From SCGC-AAA076-P13 sp964613455 (GTDB taxonomy: Bacteria > Pseudomonadota > Gammaproteobacteria > Magnimaribacterales > D2472), in assembly GCA_964613455.1 (NCBI GenBank), contig CAZTGS010000002.1, positions 43,677 to 107,676 of the forward strand: 64,000 nucleotides of DNA, written 5' to 3'. The stretch's first letter is position 1, and every line of letters starts with the position of its first letter. Position numbers and translations under genes: made by a program. Positions 48,707 through 58,638 of the stretch are shown here, in pieces. The notes beneath the pieces were generated by a model. The model did no database searches and was not told the origin of the DNA. It was given only the letters and a program-made list of their open reading frames with translations.

Positions 48707-51178
48707 CTATTGGAAAACTTTAAATTTAACTAATAAATTTGGTAAAAGAGATAGTGATGAGATGAAAGCAATCAACATCGCTAAAGCGGTAAATACGCCA
48801 AATAATCTTGTAGGAAAGAAATTGGACAAGGCTAGTATTGAAAAACCAGCAGCGATAGTTGCAGCTGTGTAGAAAATTGCTCTTCCAGTGGTGGTATGTG
48901 CATTTAATAAAGCCTGCTCTGAAGAACCAGTAAGCTTAATTTCTTTTTTATATCTATAGATATAATGAATAGTATTATCAACGGCCATCCCAACACTTAT
49001 TGCAGCAACTGTAATCGTCATAATGTCTAAGGGAATTTTTAATAAACCAAGCAGTCCTATAACTGAAAAAGCTACGAAAATATTGGGCACAAGTCCAATA
49101 AACATAATTTTAAAAGATTTAAATATCATGAGAAGCATTAAGGCAATGACAGCAAAAACAAGTGACAGAGAGCCTATTTGAGATTGAAATAGAGATTGAA
49201 GCATATTGTTGTATAAGACTGCTAAGCCTGTAAGCTCGTATTGATCTTTCGATAAATTAAATTTATTTTGAAGATCATAATCAATTTTTTCAAGCAAATC
49301 TTTTCTATTTAAATTCGAAGCTGATTCATTAACTCTTGTAGAAATTCTTACTATTGAATCGTCTTTATTGATATAAGAATATAGAAGCGTTTCTCGAATA
49401 TCTTCAGGGAGTACTGATCTTAAAAGAGCTAGTTCTAAATCATTTAAATCTTTACCATCATTAATTTGTCTGGCTAATTTAATACCACTAGCAACACTAA
49501 GAACCTTTCCAACTTCTGGTAAAGAATCTAAATAGTCATGAATTTCTTCTAATTGCTTTAATGTATAAATGTTCCACCAATAACCTGATGCTGAACTAGA
49601 ATCATCATCAAATAATGAGTCATCAAAGAAATCATCAATAATGAGATCCTCAGTAATGGTAGTTACTGGTTCTTTAATAATAATATCTAAAGTAGCGGTA
49701 CCACCAAGGTTTTTATCAATTTCTAGCATCCCTTGATAAATCTCAGTATCTTTATCAAAGTAGTCAATAAATCTATTTTCAACTTCTAATTTTGAGGTGC
49801 CAAATAAAAGAATAATAAAAGAAATCATAAATAGCCCATAAATCTTTGACGTATTTCTCTTTGAGAAAGCAAGAATGCCATTAGTAATTTTATGAAGAGA
49901 CAGGCGATCTTTTGTTATAGGCTCTTTTAATAATGAAACGGTACTTGGTAGAAATGAGAAGGTGAAAAGGAATGCTATAAAAATACCAAAAGCCATCATC
50001 TTTCCAAACTCTATTACAGGCTTTAGATCCCCTAACAATAACGATAGGAAAGCCACAGCAGTTGTTAAGGCTGCAAAGAAACAGGGAAGAAACATCTGAT
50101 CAACAGCATCTATTAAAGATGATTTGTAATCATTAGTAACTTTTTTTAATTCATTAATTTTTACAAGAACATGAACGGTTAATGAGATTGTTAAGATTAA
50201 TAATAATGCTACAAAATTAGATGAAACTACGCTTATCTTCCAGTCCATATATCCTAAAAATCCTGCTGTAACAAAAGTAGTTAAGAATGCATTTGATATT
50301 GGAAGAATAACAAACCATACATTTCCAAAAAAAATATATAGCATTAAAGCAAAAATTAAAGCCACTGCTGAGCCGAAAATTATTAGATCCGATCTAATAA
50401 AATCCATCATATCAGAGGTGATCATCGTGGGGCCGCCCAAGTATAGAGTTGCATCATCTCTGTATTTATCTAAAACAGATCTAATATTTGATACCAATAA
50501 AGAATTAAATTGAGACTCGTTATCGTTGAGCTCACTTATTCTAGAATTAATTTTATTTAAACGATCTTGAAGAAATAGTCTATTTTGATTTGTATCGGGC
50601 TCTTTAGATAAAAGTGAGTCTAAGATTTCATACCTTTCACTTATAAGATTGTTGTACTCTTCGTTTGCTTTAAGAACTATCTGCATGGCTGTTATAGAAC
50701 CATCGCTGCTAATAATTAATTCTTTATAAATTGGATTATTTATAATTTCTTCTTTAGCTAATTCTAGATCTATTCCCTCAGAATTAAGATCCTTTAGATT
50801 ATCAGAAACTTCAGTAAGACCAACTTTTGGTTGGAAAAATATTGGAGCATCCATCAAGGATAGAACCGACTCAACTCCATCTATTAACTTTAGATCATTT
50901 TCAATTTTTGAAAGAGTGTCCAAAGATTCCTCACTGAATAGTTCACTATATGGTTCATATGTAACTATAAGGAAGCTGGAATCGCCAAACTCCTCTTCAT
51001 TCTCTCTATAAGTTTTAAGAGCTTGATCTCCTTCGAGGACTAAAGCATCTGATGATGCATCAAGTTTAAAGTTAGTTATTCCTAATGAGCCAATGACTGT
51101 AAAAATAAATACAAATACTAGAACTATTGCAGGTTTATTAATAACAAATTCAGCATATTTTTTAATAAAATTTTTCAT
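48707..51178 (-). CDS. MMPL/RND-family membrane exporter
   Basis: Large inner-membrane protein (823 residues) with the twelve-helix RND layout in two halves. A long N-terminal periplasmic loop follows the first helix. A second periplasmic loop contains an unusual acidic stretch (IIDDFFDDSLFDDDSSS, encoded near 49600-49650). The C-terminal half has AAISVGMAVDNTIHYIYRYKKE, the conserved RND helix-4/10 Asp region. It is closest to hydrophobe/amphiphile exporters of the HpnN type that move lipids. No adaptor or outer-membrane gene is beside it. Confidence 0.86.
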   Translation of the reverse strand: MKNFIKKYAEFVINKPAIVLVFVFIFTVIGSLGITNFKLDASSDALVLEGDQALKTYRENEEEFGDSSFLIVTYEPYSELFSEESLDTLSKIENDLKLIDGVESVLSLMDAPIFFQPKVGLTEVSDNLKDLNSEGIDLELAKEEIINNPIYKELIISSDGSITAMQIVLKANEEYNNLISERYEILDSLLSKEPDTNQNRLFLQDRLNKINSRISELNDNESQFNSLLVSNIRSVLDKYRDDATLYLGGPTMITSDMMDFIRSDLIIFGSAVALIFALMLYIFFGNVWFVILPISNAFLTTFVTAGFLGYMDWKISVVSSNFVALLLILTISLTVHVLVKINELKKVTNDYKSSLIDAVDQMFLPCFFAALTTAVAFLSLLLGDLKPVIEFGKMMAFGIFIAFLFTFSFLPSTVSLLKEPITKDRLSLHKITNGILAFSKRNTSKIYGLFMISFIILLFGTSKLEVENRFIDYFDKDTEIYQGMLEIDKNLGGTATLDIIIKEPVTTITEDLIIDDFFDDSLFDDDSSSASGYWWNIYTLKQLEEIHDYLDSLPEVGKVLSVASGIKLARQINDGKDLNDLELALLRSVLPEDIRETLLYSYINKDDSIVRISTRVNESASNLNRKDLLEKIDYDLQNKFNLSKDQYELTGLAVLYNNMLQSLFQSQIGSLSLVFAVIALMLLMIFKSFKIMFIGLVPNIFVAFSVIGLLGLLKIPLDIMTITVAAISVGMAVDNTIHYIYRYKKEIKLTGSSEQALLNAHTTTGRAIFYTAATIAAGFSILALSNFFPTRLFGVFTALAMLIAFISSLSLLPNLLVKFKVFQ

Positions 51179-51180
51179 TA

Positions 51181-51486
51181 CTATTTATTTGCGCACTGAG
51201 GTGAGTCTAAGATTAGAGGATTCTCATCAAATTCTTTTTCGTCAAATGCATGAATTGATAAAGCATGGATACTGCTCATTATTTCACTTAAAGCTTTGTA
51301 TATCGCCTTATGTCTTTGCATCATCTTCTGCTCTTTAAATTGATTGCTGACTATGACTATTTTAAAGTGACTTTCAGCACCTTCTGGGACATTGTGCATA
51401 AAACTCTCATTAACAATTTTTAAAGAACTTAATTTAAAGCTTGAGTTAAGTTGATTGATAATTTTTGATTCAATAGCATTGCTCAT
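51181..51486 (-). CDS. BolA-family protein
   Basis: Small BolA-like protein, partner of CGFS glutaredoxins in iron-sulfur metabolism; a grxD gene occurs at 22091 in this window. The core has HNVPEGAESHFKIVIVSNQFKEQKMMQRHKAIYKAL with the conserved His residues (SHFKI, QRHKAIY), and HALSIHAFDE as the final strand. The ATG at 51486 is chosen over a GTG 9 bases upstream. 2 bases precede the exporter gene start. Confidence 0.85.
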   Translation of the reverse strand: MSNAIESKIINQLNSSFKLSSLKIVNESFMHNVPEGAESHFKIVIVSNQFKEQKMMQRHKAIYKALSEIMSSIHALSIHAFDEKEFDENPLILDSPQCANK

Positions 51487-51538
51487 AATGTTCACATTAT
51501 AAGGTGAAGATCATTGTATGGCTCTATTTAAAAAAGAA

Positions 51539-52009
51539 TTAGGGGTAGTTTCTTCTCATTACTAGCCTGTTATAAGCTATTGAAAAGAGAACTATGAAAA
51601 TTGCCCCTACTGCTACCGGCATTAAAATAAAAGAAAGTCCTTTACCACCAAGAATTGCAATAATAGGATTAGCTCCAGCGGGTGGATGAATAATATTAAA
51701 GCTGGCCATAACAAATACAGCCAAACCAACTGCGACTCCAATAGATATAAATGATGCGCCCATAAGTGAATAAATAAGCACTCCACTTAAAGCAGATAAA
51801 ACATGACCAAGAATTATATTTTTAGGTTGTGCTAGTGGGCTCTCATGAACAGCCATAACTAGAACCATGCTTGCTCCAAAAGGAGGAATGAGCCAGATAT
51901 CTCCATAATCAGAAAAATTTAAATAAGCTAATGAACTTATACATAAACAAGCTCCAATACCTGCAAGTAAATTATTAATAAGTTTTTTTTTATCTGGGAA
52001 ATTTTTCAT
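51539..52009 (-). CDS. HPP-family integral membrane protein
   Basis: Four-to-five-helix membrane protein with the family signature HPPAGANP in the second half and PPFGASMVLVMA in the first, both characteristic of the HPP family, which includes nitrite transporters of plastids and cyanobacteria. Length 156 is right for the single-domain form. A transport role for a small anion is inference. It sits alone between two small genes on the minus strand. Confidence 0.85.
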   Translation of the reverse strand: MKNFPDKKKLINNLLAGIGACLCISSLAYLNFSDYGDIWLIPPFGASMVLVMAVHESPLAQPKNIILGHVLSALSGVLIYSLMGASFISIGVAVGLAVFVMASFNIIHPPAGANPIIAILGGKGLSFILMPVAVGAIFIVLFSIAYNRLVMRRNYP

Positions 52010-52046
52010 ACACCATAGATTAGCTTATTTTATTAAAAATAAGCAA

Positions 52047-52232
52047 CTAGCTGTCTAAAATGTTATCGCTGTCCATATTTTCAATTAATTTTATTATTTC
52101 TTCCCACTTAAGCCATTCAACTGTATTTAAGCTAGCCGCATACTCTGCGGCTCTTAGCATGGCTATTGTTGAGGCTTCCTCTCCGTATTGAGAAATAAGT
52201 GCTATGGCTATCTGTCTAAGGTTTTCTTGCAT
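52047..52232 (-). CDS. Uncharacterised small helical protein, 61 residues
   Basis: Not recognised. The product begins MQENLRQIAIALISQYGEEA and continues as amphipathic helices (STIAMLRAAEYAASLNTVEWLKWEEIIKLIE), without signal or membrane segment. ATG at 52232 is used because the helical conserved-looking part begins there; an ATG at 52268 would add 12 residues. It is divergent from the ELM1-family gene at 52286 with a 53-base gap. Confidence 0.6.
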   Translation of the reverse strand: MQENLRQIAIALISQYGEEASTIAMLRAAEYAASLNTVEWLKWEEIIKLIENMDSDNILDS

Positions 52233-52285
52233 TACTTTGTATATGTTATAAATTGATAGAGTTAACATGCTCAATATAACAAGTT

Positions 52286-53257
52286 ATGAATATTTTATGG
52301 ATTAAAGATGGGAAAATAGGCCATGAAAAGCAAGTAAAAGCTTTGCTTGATGAAATCTGTAAAACTGAAAATATAAAAATTATTGAGGAAGAGTATAAAG
52401 TTTCATCATGGGGGCGTCTTGATGATGTGCTTGGTTATTATACAAATGGTGCATTTGGTTCTGAAATAGGTGGTTATCAATACTTTAAGTATCGTAAGAT
52501 GAGTTTAGATATTGTTATTGGAGCTGGAACAGGTGTTCACACAAGAATTCTAGAAGTTAAAAAAAATCTCAAAAAATATTTTAATAAAGATGTTCTTTCA
52601 ATAAGTGTTTTAGTTCCAGGCTTCTTTAAAAAAGATTTCGATATTATTTGTGCACCCTTGCATGATTCATATAAGTTACCCGTAAATGATAATGTTATCT
52701 ATTTTGAGGGGTCTCTTGCTAATGTTTACGATGATGATATCGATGAGGGAGTTGGTTTAATAGGTATTGGTGGAAAGAACAAACATTATATTTTTAATGA
52801 AAATAAATTAATTCAGCAAATAGAATACGTAACAGCTCTTTATCCAGACAAAAAATGGCATATTTTCTCATCAAGACGAACTCCAGCGAGAATGTTAAAA
52901 AAACTTAGTCTACTATCTAATAGTTCAAGTACTATCTCACTTGAGAAAGAGGGTTTTAATGAAGTCATTAAAAAGGCATCGATAAAAGTAGTTACCCAGG
53001 ATAGTATAAATATGGTCTATGAGAGTCTTTCAACTAAAGGTAAAACCTTTTTGTTTAATATGAAATATTTAAGAAAAAATAAAGTTATTAGCCAAATAAA
53101 CCAACTGCTAGTGAATAAGCAAGTTGGCTATCTCGAATACTCTAAAATGGTAGATGGCCTAGTAAAAATCAAAATGCAGCCACAAAACGAACATCATGAA
53201 GTGTTTGCAGAGGTCGAAAAGCTGGCCTATAAATTAATTCAAAAGATTAAAATATGA
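52286..53257 (+). CDS. ELM1/COG3660-family protein
   Basis: Belongs to the family named after plant mitochondrial-fission factor ELM1, present in many proteobacteria and with a GT-B glycosyltransferase-like fold. Opening ILWIKDGKIGHEKQVKALL and the later DIVIGAGTGVHTRILEVKK and KWHIFSSRRTPARML segments fit it; bacterial function unknown. It overlaps the following glycosyltransferase gene by 4 bases (ATGA), which suggests a shared role in surface-glycan or lipid-glycan assembly. Confidence 0.8.
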   Translation: MNILWIKDGKIGHEKQVKALLDEICKTENIKIIEEEYKVSSWGRLDDVLGYYTNGAFGSEIGGYQYFKYRKMSLDIVIGAGTGVHTRILEVKKNLKKYFNKDVLSISVLVPGFFKKDFDIICAPLHDSYKLPVNDNVIYFEGSLANVYDDDIDEGVGLIGIGGKNKHYIFNENKLIQQIEYVTALYPDKKWHIFSSRRTPARMLKKLSLLSNSSSTISLEKEGFNEVIKKASIKVVTQDSINMVYESLSTKGKTFLFNMKYLRKNKVISQINQLLVNKQVGYLEYSKMVDGLVKIKMQPQNEHHEVFAEVEKLAYKLIQKIKI

Positions 53258-54225
53258 AAATAATACACCTTGTTCTCAGTGATGTATTTGCTGGTATTGA
53301 GCAGCATGTCGATGAGCTTTCTTTAATGCAACAAAGAGATTGCGATGTAACTATTCTTTGTAATAAATCTATAGCCTCAAAATTTGGAATTAAAAATGTT
53401 GTTTCTATAGAAAATTTCAATAGAAGATCTTTGATTGGTCTTTTTAGACTTTACTCAAAAATTAAATCTATTAGCCCAGATATAGTTCATACGCACGGAT
53501 CTAAAACCGCTACCGTTATAAATAATATTAAAAGATTTATAAAGGTTAAGCATGTCGCCAGCATTCATGGTATTAAAAATAATATATCAATGTATGAAAA
53601 AGCTGACAAAATTATTGCTGTAAGTAATTTAGCAAAAGAATCTCTCAATATAGAATCTGTAGTAGTTAAGAACTGGTGGTCCCCTTCTCTACCAGATCAA
53701 CTTGAATTAAATAAAAAATATGCATTAGCAGTAGGCCGATTAGAAAAAGTTAAAGGTTTTGATTTATTAATTCAATCCTGGGTTGGGATTGAGAGTAATC
53801 TTGTTATTGTTGGAAGTGGTAACGAAAAAAGTAATCTTTTAGGATTGATAAAGTCTAATTCTTTAGAAAATAAAATAACAATTATTGATGAGATCAACTT
53901 TAAAAATTTGATTGAACATTATAAAAATGCATCGATATTAATCATATCCTCTCGAAATGAAGGTGGCCCTAGAGTAGCTCTTGAAGCATTGCATTTAAAG
54001 ATTCCTGTTATCTCAACTAATGTTGGTCATATGTCAGATATTTTGCCCAATGAGTTGCTAGCTATTCCTGATAATTTAGAATCACTAAAAAGTTTAATAC
54101 AAGCAAATGTAGGTAATGATTTCATGAACCAAGATGCTATTTTTAAGTATGTTAGCGAGGAATATTCTTTGCCTACAAAAAATAAAGAAGTTTTAAAAAT
54201 TTATGAGGAATTACTCGTATCTTAA
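53254..54225 (+). CDS. Glycosyltransferase family 4
   Basis: Retaining GT-B glycosyltransferase. The N-terminal segment LSDVFAGIEQHVDELS is typical of GT4 acceptor domains and HTHGSKTATVIN precedes the linker. The C-terminal donor domain has YALAVGRLEKVKGFDLLIQSW and the EGGPRVALEALHLKIPVISTNVG motif (Glu residues contacting the nucleotide sugar). 323 residues. Translationally coupled to the ELM1-family gene; the 3' end overlaps the convergent macB-like gene by 15 bases. Confidence 0.88.
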   Translation: MKIIHLVLSDVFAGIEQHVDELSLMQQRDCDVTILCNKSIASKFGIKNVVSIENFNRRSLIGLFRLYSKIKSISPDIVHTHGSKTATVINNIKRFIKVKHVASIHGIKNNISMYEKADKIIAVSNLAKESLNIESVVVKNWWSPSLPDQLELNKKYALAVGRLEKVKGFDLLIQSWVGIESNLVIVGSGNEKSNLLGLIKSNSLENKITIIDEINFKNLIEHYKNASILIISSRNEGGPRVALEALHLKIPVISTNVGHMSDILPNELLAIPDNLESLKSLIQANVGNDFMNQDAIFKYVSEEYSLPTKNKEVLKIYEELLVS

Positions 54226-55419
54226 CGATGTTGCTGGATCTAATTTTGCAGCTTTTCTAGCAGGCCAAATCCCAAAAAATAAACCAACTATTGCTGAAAA
54301 TGTAATCGAGCCAATCATTGCACTTATCGGCATAGTAAAGATCCAATCGTTAAAAGCTGTAAATGCTAACAGCAACAATGTTCCAAGAGTTACTCCAATA
54401 AGACCTCCTATAGTGCATAACAAAACAGCTTCTACTATGAATTGCATCATTATTGCTCTTTGAGTGGCCCCAAGAGCCTTCCTAAGACCAATTTCACGTG
54501 TTCTTTCTGTAACTGACACCAACATTATATTCATAACACCAATACCTCCTACAAGGAGACTGATAGATGCAATTCCTGCGATTAAAGCAGTAAAGATACC
54601 TGTAGCTTGTCTTCTAAGATCTGAAAATTGACTATAATCATTGATCCTAAAGTCATTATCTTGTCCAGGACCTATGTCATGCTTCTGCCTTAATATCTGT
54701 TCTATAGTCATCATCACGTAATCTACGTTCGTGTCGTTTGCTATTCCAACATTGATGCTGTCAAGTCTATCTGTTCCAAAAACTCTTTGTGCTGCTGTTA
54801 ATATTGGTATGTAGACTTCTTCATCAGGATTTTGCCAACCTGTTGAACCTTCCTCTTCTAAAATACCTATGACTTTATATGTAACTCCGCCAAGCGTTAT
54901 ATCTTTATTAAGAATATTTTTTACAGAAGTTTTAAGTTCTTTAGGGACCTTGGAGCCAATAACAATAACTTTCTTTCGTCCAAGATTATCATTTTCGTCA
55001 AATAGTCTGCCATGTTCTAAATCATAGCCTCTGACATTAAAATGAATAGGAAGATAGCCTCCAACCCTAGCTCTCATATTTGAGTTTTTAAATTTAATTT
55101 GTCTGTAAGCTGTCATAGTTGGAGATATCTTCCAGTCATGATCTTTATTTTTTGCTAAAGCTTCTGCATCTTTTATTACCAATGGGTTTACTCCAAGAGT
55201 AACTGCGCCACTTCTTCTCTGACTAGGTTGAACGCTTAAAGTTCTTCCTCCTAGGTCATCAATCTGTTCTTCTAAAGCGGCATTAGCACTTGAGCCTATA
55301 CCAATAACAGCTATCACAGAAGCAGTTCCTATAATGATTGCGAGAGAAGTTAAGAAAGATCTCATAGCATTAGATCTAATTGCGATAATTGCTGAAATTA
55401 TGGATTCTTTAAATAGCAT
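54211..55419 (-). CDS. MacB/FtsX-like ABC exporter permease
   Basis: Four-helix ABC permease of the MacB type, with a large periplasmic domain (residues about 45-275) between helix 1 and helices 2-4. Typical segments are FLTSLAIIIGTASVIAVIGIGSSA near the N-terminus and the conserved VGGIGVMNIMLVSVTERTREIGLRKALGAT in the C-terminal half. Unlike E. coli MacB the ATPase is a separate protein, encoded at 56661. Third gene of an exporter operon with the adaptor and ATPase. Confidence 0.92.
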   Translation of the reverse strand: MLFKESIISAIIAIRSNAMRSFLTSLAIIIGTASVIAVIGIGSSANAALEEQIDDLGGRTLSVQPSQRRSGAVTLGVNPLVIKDAEALAKNKDHDWKISPTMTAYRQIKFKNSNMRARVGGYLPIHFNVRGYDLEHGRLFDENDNLGRKKVIVIGSKVPKELKTSVKNILNKDITLGGVTYKVIGILEEEGSTGWQNPDEEVYIPILTAAQRVFGTDRLDSINVGIANDTNVDYVMMTIEQILRQKHDIGPGQDNDFRINDYSQFSDLRRQATGIFTALIAGIASISLLVGGIGVMNIMLVSVTERTREIGLRKALGATQRAIMMQFIVEAVLLCTIGGLIGVTLGTLLLLAFTAFNDWIFTMPISAMIGSITFSAIVGLFFGIWPARKAAKLDPATSLRYE

Positions 55420-55428
55420 TAAATATTC

Positions 55429-56655
55429 TTAAGCACCAAAGCTAAAACTTGCATTTACTCTTTCTTTGAAACGCTTCTGATATTCAATAAGGCTCATACT
55501 AGGAAGAATATAAATTACATCTCCCATATCCAAACCATTGATAATTTCCACATTTGATAAGTCTGATATTCCTATTTCAACCCATGTTAAATCTGGACCA
55601 CTTTTTGAATCTTTTATAACAATAAATTTATTAAAGTTTTCACCAGGCATTTTGTTCACTAAAAAAGTATCGACATCTGATTTTTCCATTTGCATTAGCG
55701 AAGCTGCAGAATAAATATCTTTTCTGGTTCTCAATGACATTGATGGTGCCGTAAGGGAGACATCTTTATTCAAAATTTCAATAACTACGTCTGTATTCAT
55801 TCCAAGAAGAAGAAGGTTTGAATCATTGTTAATATCAATCAAGACAGGAAAGGTCGTAACGTTTTGCTCAACTCTTGCCTTTGGTTCAATTTTAGAAACT
55901 ATTCCAATAAATTCTTGATCTCTATATGCAGAAACTTTAATAGATACTTTTTGACCTATAGCAACTTTACCAACATCAATTTCATCAACAAGAGCTCTTA
56001 CTCTTACTTTTGATAAATCAGCCATAGTCATTAAGATCGTGCCGCCGCCAACAGCAGAAGTTGGTGAGGATATTACCTGCCCAACTTCAACAGTTCTAGA
56101 AATTACTGTCCCGCTTACTGGAGATCGAACAACAGTATCATCCAAAGCTATCTTTGTATTTTCATAGTTTACTTCAGCTCTAACAAGAGTTGACTTAGCT
56201 TGAGAGAAACTTTCTTGAATATCTTCATAACTTTTATCAGAAATATTACCGCTTTCATGAAGACTCTTTTGTCTTTCATATTGAGCTTCGGCATTAAGCA
56301 GTCTTACTTTTTGAGCTTCTAGGTCTGCTTTAGCCTGATCCAAATTGTTTTGTGGAGTTCTTTGGTCTATTTGGCTCAACATAGATCCTTTTTCAACAAA
56401 GTCTCCCACTTCAGCACCTAAATACAGGACTTCCCCAGAGGCTTTAGATTTTATTTCAACAGAAGATATTGCTTCTATTACTCCAGAGGCCTCTATAGTT
56501 ACTTCAAGTTTTTTTGGTGAAACTGATTCCTTTTTGTAAAAAGTTGTTTCATCAGAAGAACTATCACCAGATCCGCATGAAGCTAAAAAAATAGCCATCA
56601 CTGAAAATAATGAAATAGTTCTTAAAATTTGTTTTTTTTGAGTAAATTTTTTCAT
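55429..56655 (-). CDS. MacA-like periplasmic adaptor lipoprotein
   Basis: Membrane-fusion protein bridging the exporter and an outer-membrane channel. N-terminal lipobox LASC in AIFLASCGSGDS. Barrel-sandwich/lipoyl halves VIEAISSVEIKSKASGEVLYLGAEVGDFVEKG and DTVVRSPVSGTVISRTVEVGQVI flank a coiled-coil hairpin (DLEAQKVRLLNAEAQYERQKSLHESG...SQAKSTLVRAEVNYENTK). A beta-barrel domain follows. 408 residues. It lies 5 bases after the ATPase gene and 9 bases before the permease gene. Confidence 0.92.
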   Translation of the reverse strand: MKKFTQKKQILRTISLFSVMAIFLASCGSGDSSSDETTFYKKESVSPKKLEVTIEASGVIEAISSVEIKSKASGEVLYLGAEVGDFVEKGSMLSQIDQRTPQNNLDQAKADLEAQKVRLLNAEAQYERQKSLHESGNISDKSYEDIQESFSQAKSTLVRAEVNYENTKIALDDTVVRSPVSGTVISRTVEVGQVISSPTSAVGGGTILMTMADLSKVRVRALVDEIDVGKVAIGQKVSIKVSAYRDQEFIGIVSKIEPKARVEQNVTTFPVLIDINNDSNLLLLGMNTDVVIEILNKDVSLTAPSMSLRTRKDIYSAASLMQMEKSDVDTFLVNKMPGENFNKFIVIKDSKSGPDLTWVEIGISDLSNVEIINGLDMGDVIYILPSMSLIEYQKRFKERVNASFSFGA

Positions 56656-56660
56656 AGTTA

Positions 56661-57338
56661 TTAAGTTTTTTTATCCGATTCAATTAAACCATCGCGAATA
56701 TTAATGATTCGTTTTGATTGATTTGCAATATCTTCCTCGTGTGTAATTAATATTATAGTTTGCCCTTCATTATTAAGCTCTTTAAATAAATTCATAACAT
56801 CTTCACCGGTTTTTGAATCTAAATTACCAGTAGGTTCATCAGCAAATAAGATACTTGGTCTGTTAACTAGAGCTCGAGCGATAGCAACCCTTTGTTGCTG
56901 TCCACCGGATAACTCTGAAGGTCCGTGATGAATTCTATCAGTTAAGTCTACTTGTTCTAATACATCTCTAGCTCTTTGCTCTGCCTCTTCTCTCTCTGTT
57001 CCTGCATATTTTAATGGCAACATAACATTGTTTAATGCTGAGTTTTTAGCTAGCAAATGAAATGATTGAAAAACAAACCCAATTTCTTTATTTCTTATTC
57101 TTGCAAGCTCATCTTCGTTAAGATTATTAACTAATTGATTGTTTAGATAATATTCACCACTTGTTGGTGTATCTAGACAGCCAATAATATTCATCAAGGT
57201 AGTCTTGCCAGAACCAGATGGTCCCATTATAGAAATAAACTCTCCTGCATCTACCTGAAGGTTAATACCTTTTAATGCGTAAACTTTTTCCGATCCCACT
57301 TCAAAGGAACGTATGAGTTGTTTAGTGCTAATGATCAT
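56661..57338 (-). CDS. LolD/MacB-type ABC ATPase
   Basis: ATPase subunit of the tripartite exporter. Walker A GPSGSGKT (39-46), ELSGGQQQRVAIARAL signature, Walker B ILFADEPTGNLDSKTG and TILITHE switch. 225 residues, the short MacB/LolD type. First gene of the set ATPase-adaptor-permease, opposite in order to E. coli macAB fusion. No outer-membrane factor is close, so TolC would be supplied elsewhere. Confidence 0.93.
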   Translation of the reverse strand: MIISTKQLIRSFEVGSEKVYALKGINLQVDAGEFISIMGPSGSGKTTLMNIIGCLDTPTSGEYYLNNQLVNNLNEDELARIRNKEIGFVFQSFHLLAKNSALNNVMLPLKYAGTEREEAEQRARDVLEQVDLTDRIHHGPSELSGGQQQRVAIARALVNRPSILFADEPTGNLDSKTGEDVMNLFKELNNEGQTIILITHEEDIANQSKRIINIRDGLIESDKKT

Positions 57339-57420
57339 TATGTTTAATTATATACGAGAGGAAATTAAAAAAATTTTATATACCATATTGAAATAGACCA
57401 AATTGTTTAAAAGAAGTTCC

Positions 57421-58638
57421 TTAGCTTGAGGCTGCTCGAAGACTTTCAGTAGAATCCATATAACTTACCCATGGATCTACCTCTTCTTCTTTACCAAAAT
57501 TTGAAGCTTTTGCTAACTCAACTCTGGCACTATCAAAATCGTCTAACTCAATAAAGCATATTCCTATTAGTAACTCTAATGAGCCTGGCTTAGACTCCCA
57601 TCCTTTATTTCTAGCAATTTTAAAGAATTTAATTGCGTTACTGTATTCTGAGTTTTGAAGATAGATTTGTCCTATTCTGTAGTCATACTTAGAGTCATCA
57701 GATATTTTTGTAACATTAATTAGTGCCCTGATGGCATTTTTAAAATCTTTAGCAATAATAAAGGCGTTACTTAGCAGTTCATTATTTTTAATATCGTTAT
57801 CCAATACTTCTAATTTCAAGCCCTTTTCTATAACCTTTGATGCGTCTATAGGTAGTTTCTTATACAGATAAAAATTTGCTAAATTAACATACTCAGATGA
57901 TTTAGTTAAAAGATTTTGTTGGAGCTTAAACTCTAGCGATGCAAGTGACTCTTCTTCAAATCTAATTACGTTATATACGCCTGCCATTTGCTCAATGTAA
58001 GCTTTGTTTTTAGGCTTAAATCTGACTAAATCCTGTGCAACTTCTAGAGCAAGCATGTACTGTTTTTTTTCTGCGTGAATAGAGAACTTCAACTGTGCCC
58101 AGTTTTCCATGAATATAGATGTATTTTCAAGCGCCAATGTTATGTATATTAGTGCATCATCCCATTCTGCATCTTGAGCATAAATAGTGGCAAGAGTTGC
58201 ATAGCCTTCTGGCCTTAAATCGAAATTCTTATCTGTCCCTAACTTAACCCATTCGAGAAATGATTTTTTAGCTGCGTCTCTCTCTCCATTTACATAAAGA
58301 ACTTGTCCCAATACATACTTGAGCATAAAAACATCATAATCAGGCATTCTATCTTTCTTATCAGCTATTTTTAAATAGGACAATGCCTCTTCATTTCGAT
58401 CTTGTGAAAGTAGAAAATAAGCATAGGTTCTGAGAATAACAAAATGATCATAAGATTTGTTTGATGCTGAATCATCTGCATGGTATTTATATGTTTTTTC
58501 AGCTTCCTCAAGATTTCCTTTATCAACATTTATTTGAGCTCTTTCAAGCATGTTATAAACCCATTGCTGAATAGCTTCCTGAGAAGTAGCAGAAATACTC
58601 AAAAAAAGAATGAATGTAAAAAATATATTTTTGATCAT
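57421..58638 (-). CDS. Secreted TPR-repeat protein of the TonB operon
   Basis: Signal peptide (ILFLSISATS, cleavage near residue 19) followed by about nine tetratricopeptide-like helical repeats, for example RAQINVDKGNLEEAEKTYKYHADD, AYFLLSQDRNEEALSYLKIADK, and YRIGQIYLQNSEYSNAIKFFKIARNKGW. 405 residues. It overlaps the tonB stop by 4 bases, so it is made together with the TonB complex and probably acts as its periplasmic scaffold. Exact role unknown. Confidence 0.85.
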   Translation of the reverse strand: MIKNIFFTFILFLSISATSQEAIQQWVYNMLERAQINVDKGNLEEAEKTYKYHADDSASNKSYDHFVILRTYAYFLLSQDRNEEALSYLKIADKKDRMPDYDVFMLKYVLGQVLYVNGERDAAKKSFLEWVKLGTDKNFDLRPEGYATLATIYAQDAEWDDALIYITLALENTSIFMENWAQLKFSIHAEKKQYMLALEVAQDLVRFKPKNKAYIEQMAGVYNVIRFEEESLASLEFKLQQNLLTKSSEYVNLANFYLYKKLPIDASKVIEKGLKLEVLDNDIKNNELLSNAFIIAKDFKNAIRALINVTKISDDSKYDYRIGQIYLQNSEYSNAIKFFKIARNKGWESKPGSLELLIGICFIELDDFDSARVELAKASNFGKEEEVDPWVSYMDSTESLRAASS

